Shown here: piece by piece, positions 1 to 5,428 of the stretch | How the letters are laid out: each line of letters begins with the position of its first letter | How positions within the stretch are numbered: position 1 is the first letter of the stretch | DNA from: Bacillota bacterium | GTDB taxonomy: Bacteria > Bacillota > Limnochordia > Limnochordales > ZCTH02-B6 | DNA length: 16,105 bases | Direction: 5' to 3' | NCBI GenBank assembly: GCA_003387805.1 | Contig: QGSR01000014.1 | Span: forward strand, 1 to 16,105 | Notes under the pieces: generated by a model | What the model was told of the DNA's origin: nothing | The model's database searches: none | What the model saw: the letters and a program-made list of their open reading frames with translations, nothing else | Position numbers and translations under genes: made by a program

Positions 1-264
1 GTGCAGCAGCGGGCACGTGAGCAAAAAGACGGGGGGGAACGCCCCCCAGCGGTGGCGCCGCCGGTGCAGTGGCTCGGTCAAAATGACCTGCGGGTACCCG
101 TAGCGGCAGCGGCGGGACACCCGGGAAAACGGCCGGGGACGGCGCCCCAGCTGCCGGGTCACGGTGTCCCGATCCTTTTCCGTGGGCTCGTCCGCGCGGG
201 CGGCGCCGTCCCCTCCGGGCCTCCCGCGGCCCTCCCCCTGGGGCTCGAATCGTTCCATAGGCAT
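1..264 (-). CDS. DUF501 domain protein, N-terminal part (cut by window edge)
   Basis: Reading the minus strand from ATG at 264 (or the in-frame ATG at 258, two codons later) gives an open frame to the window edge. After a charged stretch of about 30 residues it contains RQLGRRP, then RCRYGYPQV, LTEPL and FLLTCPLL. This matches the pattern of DUF501 proteins as I remember it: a QLGR-P start, a first Cys in an RCxYGxP segment and a second Cys in LTCP. The function of DUF501 is unknown. In Actinobacteria it commonly sits beside a DivIC/FtsB-type gene and upstream of an exopolyphosphatase gene; here divIC is two genes upstream, which supports the call. A GGGGGA run lies just before the first ATG. 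The C-terminal part is outside the window, so length cannot be judged. Confidence 0.72.
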   Translation of the reverse strand, partial: MPMERFEPQGEGRGRPGGDGAARADEPTEKDRDTVTRQLGRRPRPFSRVSRRCRYGYPQVILTEPLHRRRHRWGAFPPVFLLTCPLLH

Positions 265-290
265 AAGATCCCCCGTTCACCGACGTCCAG

Positions 291-320
291 CAAAAAGGGC
301 ACCCGACTGGCGGGTGCCCT
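291..320 (-). terminator. Intrinsic terminator downstream of yabR, upstream of DUF501
   Basis: A perfect 10-bp stem (296-305 with 311-320, 5-base loop) is followed on the minus strand by five T residues at 296-292. It lies between the yabR stop codon and the DUF501 start, so it should end or attenuate transcription before DUF501. Confidence 0.85.
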
Positions 321-355
321 GGCGTTCCACATGCCGGTGTCAAGCGGCGTTCTCT

Positions 356-364
356 ATTATATCA
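356..364 (-). promoter_or_regulatory. Extended -10 promoter candidate for DUF501
   Basis: The minus strand reads TGATATAAT at 364-356, a TGn extended -10 element in an otherwise GC-rich region. Its first three bases are the TGA stop codon of yabR. No good -35 is visible at the usual distance, which extended -10 promoters tolerate. Transcription from here would start near 349 and meet the terminator at 291-320 before DUF501. Confidence 0.4.
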
Positions 365-763
365 AAAAGCTCGGCGTGTGCCCCGGCCCCCTCGTTTCGC
401 ATCCATGCTCTTGCGCAGATGAGCCTGGCGCTCGTCGCTCTCCCGCAGGAAGCGGGACAGTTTGTCCTCGAACGAGCGCGACGTACGAGCCCGGCCGCGG
501 GCAGGCCGACCGGCAGCGGGAGACGGATCGGGATTGTTCACCTGGCGGATCGAAAGACCGATCTTGCCGTCGCGCACGTTGAGCACCTTCACCTTGACGA
601 TGTCGTCAGGCTTCAAGTACTCATTGATGTCGTGGACGTACGTGTCCGCGACCTCCGAGATGTGCACCAGGCCGGTCTTTCCCTCACCCAACTCGACGAA
701 GGCGCCGAAGTTGGTAATGCCGGTGACCCTCCCCTCCACGATGCTGCCAACTTCAATGGACAT
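362..763 (-). CDS. yabR: S1-domain RNA-binding protein, YabR type
   Basis: This 133-residue protein begins with a complete S1 (OB-fold) RNA-binding domain, roughly residues 1-75: an EVGSIVEGRVTGI strand, the NFGAFVEL core, GLVHISEV, and VKVLNVRDGKIGLSI. A basic, Gly/Arg-rich tail of about 55 residues follows. Size and position directly after divIC match YabR of Bacillus, a cytoplasmic protein of unclear role related to general stress protein 13 and thought to bind RNA or ribosomes. ATG at 763 is chosen because the S1 domain begins there and GGGGAGG lies 14 bases upstream; the open frame extends further but crosses a strong promoter. It has its own sigma-A promoter and an intrinsic terminator, so it can be a single-gene transcript. 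Confidence 0.88.
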   Translation of the reverse strand: MSIEVGSIVEGRVTGITNFGAFVELGEGKTGLVHISEVADTYVHDINEYLKPDDIVKVKVLNVRDGKIGLSIRQVNNPDPSPAAGRPARGRARTSRSFEDKLSRFLRESDERQAHLRKSMDAKRGGRGTRRAF

Positions 764-845
764 ACGGAAACAAATTCCTCCCCTAAAATGTTGCCCTGCG
801 GTAACCGCCGTCCCGTGCGGAGACCTCGGTCCCCAGGGTATCCTC

Positions 846-874
846 ATTATACGTGTTGAGAATATTTGTGTCAA
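846..874 (-). promoter_or_regulatory. Consensus sigma-A promoter for yabR
   Basis: The minus strand has TTGACA (874-869), a 17-base spacer, and TATAAT (851-846). Both hexamers and the spacing match the housekeeping consensus exactly. Transcription should start near 839, giving a 5' leader of about 75 bases before the yabR ATG at 763. Confidence 0.9.
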
Positions 875-917
875 TCGATACGAAGCGAAGCGGGCGAGAA
901 AGGGACGATCGTCACCG

Positions 918-1256
918 TCAGCGGTCCGCATTGTCCTCGGCCGGGGCCTCGATGACGATGACCGGCCGCTCGCCGGGCGTCACCAGCCGCAGCTGTTCCC
1001 TGGCGATGCGCTCGATGACCTCGTCGTTGTCGTACTCCAGCAGCTGCGCCTCCAGCTGGGCGTTGAGCGTTTGCAGCTCCGCGATTTGGCGCCGGACTTC
1101 CTCGATTTCCGCGGTGAGCGCGCGCATGCGCAGGAAACCGCTGACGTACCCGTAGACCGCGTAAGTGACGAGAAGGAACAGCGTGACGATGACGAAGAAG
1201 CGCGGCCGCACCCGGATGCGCTTGCCGGCTTGGGATCCGGTTTCCGCTCTCTGCAT
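918..1256 (-). CDS. divIC: Septum formation initiator DivIC (FtsB family)
   Basis: This is a 112-residue bitopic membrane protein. A short basic cytoplasmic N terminus (residues 1-19) precedes one transmembrane helix (about 20-40, FFVIVTLFLLVTYAVYGYV). An extracytoplasmic coiled coil follows (about 43-75, ALTAEIEEVRRQIAELQTLN), then a YDNDEVIERIAREQLRLV segment typical of the DivIC/FtsB family. DivIC forms a complex with FtsL and DivIB at the septum; its order after yabQ and before yabR is the Bacillus arrangement. The ATG at 1256 has GGGAGGTG about 6 bases upstream. No promoter is obvious in the 142-base gap before it, which is strongly structured, so it may depend on read-through from yabP-yabQ. 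Confidence 0.92.
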   Translation of the reverse strand: MQRAETGSQAGKRIRVRPRFFVIVTLFLLVTYAVYGYVSGFLRMRALTAEIEEVRRQIAELQTLNAQLEAQLLEYDNDEVIERIAREQLRLVTPGERPVIVIEAPAEDNADR

Positions 1257-1325
1257 AGGACACCTCCCGTCGGGCGGCGTGCGTGATCATGTTCGACGCG
1301 GCGCCGCCGCTTCCTGCGCCGCAGG

Positions 1326-1375
1326 CCGGGAGGCTCCCGGCGCAGCGCCGCGGCGCCGGCGCCGCGCTCCGGGAG
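1326..1375 (-). other. Mutually exclusive GC-rich stems between yabQ and divIC
   Basis: The segment holds CCGGGAG (1326-1332), CTCCCGG (1334-1340) and a second CCGGGAG (1369-1375), so the middle arm can pair with either neighbour. Between the last two lies an 18-base perfect palindrome (1349-1366). There is no T-run on either side. It may be an RNA processing or termination structure in the divIC leader; function is not established. Confidence 0.45.
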
Positions 1376-1398
1376 GCGTCAGGCACGGGACCGCATCC

Positions 1399-1911
1399 TC
1401 AGCGCCGCCGCCAGGCGGGGCCCGGGCGCCAGACCGCAGGCGGCCGCCACGGCGGCCGCAGCCACGCGGGCCAGCCGGCCTGAAACAGCCGGGCCCGGTC
1501 CGCGGCCCGAACCCGCCAGGCGTAGGCCAGCCGCCGGCCCAGCATAACGGGCCCCGCGGCCGCGTACAAAATGAGGTGCGCGGTCCAGGACACGACGCCG
1601 GCCACGGCGCGGAAAAGCAGGCGCAGCGTCTCCAGAACGAACGGGCTGAGCGCGGCGAAGTACACGGTCAAGCCGATGACGACGCCCAGCACGACGTACA
1701 GCCGCAGCTGGCCGCCGTTGGCGTGCAGCAGCAGGCCCGCCGTCAGCGGCGTCACGGACAGCCAGTACAGCATGTCGCTGATCCAAGCGACGGCGCCGCG
1801 GGGACGGGCCGTGCCGCGCAGCGCCCGGAACAGGTCGAACACGGCGCCCATGGCCGCGCCGGCGGCGATGGTCACGCCGAAGGCGTACAGCTGCTCCGCG
1901 AGGGACGCCAA
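1399..1911 (-). CDS. yabQ: Spore cortex biosynthesis protein YabQ
   Basis: This is a 170-residue membrane protein with several hydrophobic helices, roughly residues 8-30, 41-60, 70-90 and 95-120, and a basic Trp/Pro/Arg-rich C terminus. The start LAEQLYAFGVTIAAGAAMG, with DLFRALR and WISDMLYWL after it, fits the YabQ family. In Bacillus, YabQ is made in the mother cell, sits in the membrane around the forespore and is needed for cortex formation. The start is TTG: an in-frame TGA lies three codons upstream, so no ATG or GTG is available before residue 21, and GGGGGTG precedes the TTG by 7 bases. It lies between yabP and divIC as in Bacillus. Confidence 0.85.
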   Translation of the reverse strand: MASLAEQLYAFGVTIAAGAAMGAVFDLFRALRGTARPRGAVAWISDMLYWLSVTPLTAGLLLHANGGQLRLYVVLGVVIGLTVYFAALSPFVLETLRLLFRAVAGVVSWTAHLILYAAAGPVMLGRRLAYAWRVRAADRARLFQAGWPAWLRPPWRPPAVWRPGPAWRRR

Positions 1912-1941
1912 CGGGCTTCACCCCCAGAGGCAAAGCTGGGC

Positions 1942-1959
1942 CCGCGGGAGCGCCCGCGG
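1942..1959 (-). other. GC hairpin between yabP and yabQ
   Basis: CCGCGGG (1942-1948) pairs perfectly with CCCGCGG (1953-1959) across a 4-base loop. No T-run follows on the minus strand. It could be an RNA processing or partial termination element between the two spore genes. Confidence 0.35.
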
Positions 1960-2029
1960 ACCGGACCTGGCCAGCGTATGCGCGCGGCGTCCGGGGCGTG
2001 CGCCGGGCGCCTCTCCGGGGCCGCGCGGT

Positions 2030-2323
2030 TCACTTGAAAAGCCGGCCCAGAAGCCCGCGCGCCTTTTTGGCCGGCCCGTCCCCCGCGTACTCCAGCGCGT
2101 GCACCTGGCCCGTCAGCTGGAGCGATCCCGTCTCCAGGTTGAGCTCCTTGATGTGGAGCTGCTCGCCCCGCACGAACAGCACGCCGGCGTCCGTTTCCAC
2201 CACGACTTCCGTGTCGTCGAAACTTTCCACGTTGAGGACGCCTTCCACCCCCAGCGCCTCCCGGTGGCGCAGCGACAGCGCGTGCTTTCTGCGCGCGGGC
2301 GCCGCCTGCTTCGCTTCGGCCAC
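2030..2323 (-). CDS. yabP: Spore protein YabP
   Basis: This 97-residue protein matches the YabP family along its length. It has HALSLRHREALGVEGV near the start, then NVESFDDTEVVVETDAG, then LFVRGEQLHIKEL and NLETGSLQLTGQ, and ends with a basic GRLFK. YabP is a mother-cell sporulation protein of unknown biochemistry, needed with YabQ for cortex synthesis. The start is GTG at 2323 with AAGGAGGG about 9 bases upstream. A possible sigma-E promoter lies 50-78 bases upstream of the start, in keeping with mother-cell expression. In Bacillus the S4-domain gene yabO precedes yabP; here a SpoIID-type gene takes that place. Confidence 0.9.
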   Translation of the reverse strand: MAEAKQAAPARRKHALSLRHREALGVEGVLNVESFDDTEVVVETDAGVLFVRGEQLHIKELNLETGSLQLTGQVHALEYAGDGPAKKARGLLGRLFK

Positions 2324-2372
2324 CGCCGCCGCCCTCCTTTCCGCCCCGGCCTGTCCGGGACCGCGTCGGTAA

Positions 2373-2401
2373 CATATATGCCGGGACGGACAAGGGCATG
2401 A
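2373..2401 (-). promoter_or_regulatory. Possible sigma-E promoter for yabP
   Basis: The minus strand reads TCATGCC (2401-2395), a 14-base spacer, then CATATATG (2380-2373). Compared with the sigma-E consensus (KMATATT, about 14 bases, CATACANT) the -35 matches only in its first half and the -10 in most positions. Spacing and gene identity fit; sequence alone is weak. Confidence 0.33.
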
Positions 2402-2455
2402 CCGGGCCGCGGCGCCCGGCGAAACCCGCGCTGCCGGCGCGGCGGCCGCCGGCCG

Positions 2456-3508
2456 TCACTCCCAGAGTTTGCGTATCTCGATGCCGTCGAAGAAGAACTG
2501 GACGATCTCCTCCGGCGAGCGGCCTTCCCGGGCCATTTTGTACGCGTCCCACTGGCTGAGGCCCACGCCGTGGCCGAAACCCCGGCCCCGGGCCCGCAGC
2601 CGTCCGTCTTCCACCTCGAACTCCTCGATGAGGGTGGACTTCAGCCGGTCCGCGCCGACGGCCAGGCGGAAGTCGTTGCCGCCCACCGCTTCGCGCCCGG
2701 CGGGGCCGTCCACTTCAAACACCGTCACCCGCTCCGAAGGGCCCCTCTCTTTGATGCGTACGTCGGCGACGGGCCCCACGTCCACGTCTATCTCGGCCAG
2801 CTTCCGGCGCACCTCGTCCAGATCCATCTCGAACTCCCAGTCCGTCACGTCCTCAGGCGCGAACTCGTTCTCGCCCACCCGCACGCTCTTGATGTAGGGC
2901 GGATCCTCCTCGTGGCCCAGCCCCTCACGCGCCGTGGCCGTGCGGCCGCCGCTGTAGGAGTGGAACCACGCCCGCACCAGCCGGCCTTCGTGCATCATGA
3001 CCTGGCCGCGCGTCATCTCCACGCCCCGCTCGATGGCCGGGAAAATGTTGCCGGGATTGTACGCCTGGGCCTGCTCGTGCTCGGCGGGGATTTCATTGCC
3101 GCCGCTCTCCTCCAGGTATTGCATGGCGAAGCTGCGGGCCAGAATGGCCTGGGCCGCGTACGCCTCCACCGGCCAGTCGGCTTCCTCGGTCTCGCCCCGG
3201 GCCGGCAGCCGCCCCATCTCGCCGGCCACCACGCCCGCCACGTAGCGCTCCATGGGCAGCTCCTCCCGCCGCCCGTCCGGATGGACCACGACCACCGACG
3301 GCTCCTCCCGCATGCCGCGGGCCGAGCCGTCGGGCCCGCCGTCGTCGGACCCTTCCCGGCCCCGGGCGAAAAACAGTGCTCCCAGAGCCAGCAGCAGCAC
3401 CACCGCCCACAGCACGATCCGCCTCGTTCCTGCGCCGTCCAACGAATCCGCCTCCCCGTTCCGGGGCCGCGCCGACGGGCGGCCGCGCTCCCGGAGGAAT
3501 TTGTGCAT
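2456..3508 (-). CDS. SpoIID/LytB-domain protein (probable peptidoglycan lytic transglycosylase)
   Basis: This 350-residue protein has a basic N terminus, one signal-anchor helix (about residues 31-48), an acidic linker, and a full SpoIID/LytB domain. Family hallmarks are [12 protein letters not shown] with the expected catalytic Glu97, [10 protein letters not shown] (119-128), [12 protein letters not shown] (182-193) and [19 protein letters not shown] (308-326). SpoIID cleaves denuded glycan strands during engulfment. The protein has no cysteine, so a Cys-containing zinc site as reported in C. difficile SpoIID cannot form. The start is unresolved: ATG at 3508 has no ribosome site, while TTG at 3442 (codon 23) has GGGGAGG 8 bases upstream and still keeps the membrane helix. 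A sigma-G-like promoter supports the TTG. It may be a paralogue rather than the engulfment enzyme itself. Confidence 0.85.
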   Translation of the reverse strand: MHKFLRERGRPSARPRNGEADSLDGAGTRRIVLWAVVLLLALGALFFARGREGSDDGGPDGSARGMREEPSVVVVHPDGRREELPMERYVAGVVAGEMGRLPARGETEEADWPVEAYAAQAILARSFAMQYLEESGGNEIPAEHEQAQAYNPGNIFPAIERGVEMTRGQVMMHEGRLVRAWFHSYSGGRTATAREGLGHEEDPPYIKSVRVGENEFAPEDVTDWEFEMDLDEVRRKLAEIDVDVGPVADVRIKERGPSERVTVFEVDGPAGREAVGGNDFRLAVGADRLKSTLIEEFEVEDGRLRARGRGFGHGVGLSQWDAYKMAREGRSPEEIVQFFFDGIEIRKLWE

Positions 3509-3512
3509 TTTC

Positions 3513-3542
3513 TAGTGTGCAACGAGGTGAAATCGCCTATGC
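3513..3542 (-). promoter_or_regulatory. Sigma-G-like (forespore) promoter for the SpoIID-type gene
   Basis: The minus strand has GCATA (3542-3538), exactly 18 bases, then CACACTA (3519-3513). The sigma-G consensus is GMATR, 18 bases, CATNMTA, so the -35 and spacing match fully and the -10 at six of seven positions. Transcription would begin near 3506, inside the upstream ATG codon, leaving a 60-65 base leader before the TTG at 3442. Confidence 0.5.
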
Positions 3543-3571
3543 TAAGCATCCCAAAAGGAGGAATTCTAAAG

Positions 3572-3586
3572 GTGTCCCCGAAATAA
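3572..3586 (+). other. Four-codon mini-ORF with strong ribosome site upstream of hup
   Basis: AAAAGGAGGAA at 3553-3563 is followed 8 bases later by GTG TCC CCG AAA TAA. The segment 3550-3574 resembles the real hup ribosome site and start (3603-3624), suggesting a partial duplication. It is in a different frame from hup. Whether it is translated or serves as a standby ribosome site is unknown. Confidence 0.4.
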
Positions 3587-3621
3587 CGGGTACGAAAAAC
3601 TTCCCAAAGGAGGAACGTTCT

Positions 3622-3900
3622 GTGAACAAAACGGAGCTTATTGCGCGGGTCGCCGAAAAGACGAGCCTGACGAAGAAAGCCGCCGGCGACGCGGTCGAGG
3701 CCGTGTTGGATACCATCAGCGAGGCGCTGGCCTCGGGGGAGAAGGTCACCATCGTGGGCTTCGGCACCTTTGAGGTGCGGGATCGGGCCGCCCGCCGCGG
3801 CGTCAACCCGGCCACGGGCGAAGCCATCGAGATTCCCGCCAGCCGCGTGCCGGCCTTCAAGGCGGGCAAGTCGCTGAAGGAAAAGGTCAGCGCCAAGTAA
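3622..3900 (+). CDS. hup: DNA-binding protein HU
   Basis: This is a 92-residue histone-like protein of normal HU length. It shows the N-terminal [20 protein letters not shown] helix pair, the [15 protein letters not shown] signature, the flexible beta arm [12 protein letters not shown] carrying the DNA-intercalating proline, and the closing [11 protein letters not shown] helix. HU is a dimer that bends and compacts DNA. The start is GTG at 3622 with AAAGGAGGAA 6 bases upstream, a strong site suited to an abundant protein. The frame is open further upstream but that part is not HU-like. mazG begins 3 bases after the stop codon, so the two are co-transcribed. No convincing promoter was found in the shared region with the divergent SpoIID-type gene. 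Confidence 0.95.
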   Translation: MNKTELIARVAEKTSLTKKAAGDAVEAVLDTISEALASGEKVTIVGFGTFEVRDRAARRGVNPATGEAIEIPASRVPAFKAGKSLKEKVSAK

Positions 3901-3903
3901 GGG

Positions 3904-4749
3904 ATGGCGGAGACCAACGGGCGCGAGCCCGCGGGGACCGATCTGGGCCCGCTGCTGGCCGTCATGGCCCGGCTCCGCTCGCCCGACGGCTGTCCATGGG
4001 ACCGGCAGCAGACCCACGAGAGTCTGAAGCCGTACCTGATCGAGGAAGCGTACGAGCTGCTGGACGCGATCGACGCGGGTGACGACGCCGCACTCATCGA
4101 AGAACTAGGCGACGTCTTGCTCCAGGTCGTCTTCCACGTGACCATCGCGGCCGAAACCGGCCGCTTCACCATGCAGGACGTGGTCGACGGTCTCACGGCC
4201 AAACTGATCCGGCGGCACCCGCACGTGTTCGGCGACGCCGAGGCAAAAGACGCAGCCGACGTCGCGCGCCTCTGGGCTCAGATAAAGCAACGCGAAGCCG
4301 CGCCGGGCGGGGCCGAACCGCCCGGCGTCCGTTCTCTTCTGGACGGCCTGGCCAAAGGGCTGCCGGCCCTCATGGAAGCCGAGAAGCTGCAGCGCCGGGC
4401 GGCCCGAGTGGGCTTCGAGTGGGACGACGTGGACGGCGCCTGGCAAAAAGTCCGGGAAGAGCTGGACGAGCTGCGGGAGGCGGTGTCCCGCCACGGGCAA
4501 GACCCGTCCGCGCCGGCGCGGGCGGAGCTGGAGGAAGAGCTGGGCGACGTCCTGTTCGCCTTGGTCAACGTGGCCCGCTACGTCCAGGTGGATCCCGAGC
4601 AGAGCCTGCGGGCGGCCAACGCGAAGTTTCGCCGCCGCTTCCGCTACATCGAAGCCCGGGCGGCGGAGCTCGGCAAAGACCTGAGCGAGATGAGCCTGGC
4701 CGAGATGGACGCCCTGTGGGATGAGGCCAAAGAAAACGGCGGTGGGTAA
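3904..4749 (+). CDS. mazG: Nucleoside triphosphate pyrophosphohydrolase MazG
   Basis: This 281-residue protein has the two tandem MazG domains of the long form. The N-terminal one has CPWDRQQTHESL (30-41), the metal-binding EEAYELLDAI (47-56) and EELGDVLLQVVFH (66-78). The C-terminal one has EELDEL (185-190), EELGDVLFALVNVAR (211-225) and KFRRRFRYIE (241-250). MazG hydrolyses (d)NTPs to monophosphate and pyrophosphate, removing damaged nucleotides or lowering (p)ppGpp. ATG at 3904 lies 3 bases after the hup stop; with only a weak AAGG-type site it is probably translated by coupling. The Bacillus counterpart YabN carries an extra N-terminal tetrapyrrole-methylase domain that is absent here. 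The stop codon sits in the loop of a terminator hairpin. Confidence 0.95.
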   Translation: MAETNGREPAGTDLGPLLAVMARLRSPDGCPWDRQQTHESLKPYLIEEAYELLDAIDAGDDAALIEELGDVLLQVVFHVTIAAETGRFTMQDVVDGLTAKLIRRHPHVFGDAEAKDAADVARLWAQIKQREAAPGGAEPPGVRSLLDGLAKGLPALMEAEKLQRRAARVGFEWDDVDGAWQKVREELDELREAVSRHGQDPSAPARAELEEELGDVLFALVNVARYVQVDPEQSLRAANAKFRRRFRYIEARAAELGKDLSEMSLAEMDALWDEAKENGGG

Positions 4750-4760
4750 AGCCCACCGCC
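4732..4760 (-). terminator. Terminator between converging mazG and spoVT
   Basis: A perfect 9-bp stem, GGCGGTGGG (4738-4746) with CCCACCGCC (4752-4760), has a 5-base loop that contains the TAA stop of mazG. On the minus strand the stem is followed by GTTTTCTTT, a good U-tract for spoVT transcripts. On the plus strand the tail is poor, so it mainly serves spoVT and may only partly stop mazG. Confidence 0.8.
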
Positions 4761-4813
4761 TGTAAATGGGCCCTGTCGTCGCCTGCGCGCCTTGCCGGGG
4801 CCGCCGCGCGGGG

Positions 4814-5365
4814 CTACTGTTCCATCTGCTTGGCCAAAAAGCCGGCCGCGGTTTCGGCCAGCTTCAGCTCCAGCTCGCCCATTTTCCGGTGCGGGTCGTT
4901 GGTGGCGATGATGACCGCGCCGATGGGATCGCCTTCGGCGATGATGGGCGCGACGGCCTGGGCGGCAAAGGCCCACGCTTCATCGTCGTCCTCGTCCAAA
5001 GCCGGTCCTTCGCCGGGACCGGACACCAGCAGCGAGCGGCGGTTTTCCATGAGCTCCTCCACGATGGAAGGCACCCGCTTGTCGAGCCACTGCTTCTTCG
5101 GCGCGCCGGCCACCGCAATGACGGCGTCGCGGTCGGTAATCAAGGCGATGTGCTCGGTGGTCTCGTGCAGCGATTCCGCGTACTCCTGGGCGAAATCCCC
5201 CAGCTCGCCGATGGGCGAGTACTTTTTCAGGATGACCTCGCCGTCGCGGTCCACAAAAATTTCCAGCGGATCGCCTTCGCGGATGCGCAGGGTGCGGCGG
5301 ATTTCTTTGGGGATCACGACGCGGCCCAGATCATCTATGCGACGCACGATTCCGGTAGCTTTCAC
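4814..5365 (-). CDS. spoVT: Stage V sporulation regulator SpoVT
   Basis: This 183-residue protein has an N-terminal AbrB/SpoVT DNA-binding domain with the near-invariant GIVRRIDDLGRVVIPKEIRR (5-24), LRIREGDPLEIFVD and VILKKYSPI. A GAF-like C-terminal domain (about 58-180) follows, with AESLHETTEHIALITDRDAV and PIIAEGDPIGAVII. SpoVT is a tetrameric forespore regulator that tunes sigma-G genes. The start is GTG at 5365 with AAGGAGGG about 9 bases upstream. It lies 63 bases after mfd; in Bacillus spoVT is also next to mfd. A poor sigma-G-like pair (ACATG, 18 bases, CAAACAA) can be drawn upstream but I do not call it. Length is typical of the family (178 in Bacillus). Confidence 0.97.
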   Translation of the reverse strand: MKATGIVRRIDDLGRVVIPKEIRRTLRIREGDPLEIFVDRDGEVILKKYSPIGELGDFAQEYAESLHETTEHIALITDRDAVIAVAGAPKKQWLDKRVPSIVEELMENRRSLLVSGPGEGPALDEDDDEAWAFAAQAVAPIIAEGDPIGAVIIATNDPHRKMGELELKLAETAAGFLAKQMEQ

Positions 5366-5428
5366 TCTCGCAGCCCTCCTTAAGCCTTGTTTGCCCGCGT
5401 CGGCCGTTTTCCATGTATCCGGCTGCCG

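Noticed and set aside
338..343. TTGACA on the minus strand upstream of DUF501.
   Set aside because: At 16-18 bases downstream there is only part of the terminator stem, with no -10 sequence.
1..582. Plus-strand reading frame across the left edge.
   Set aside because: It crosses the terminator and lies opposite the DUF501 and yabR genes, whose minus-strand products are recognisable.
5384..5413. Sigma-G-like pair ACATG-18-CAAACAA upstream of spoVT.
   Set aside because: Three mismatches to the consensus across the two elements; only the known biology of spoVT makes it attractive.
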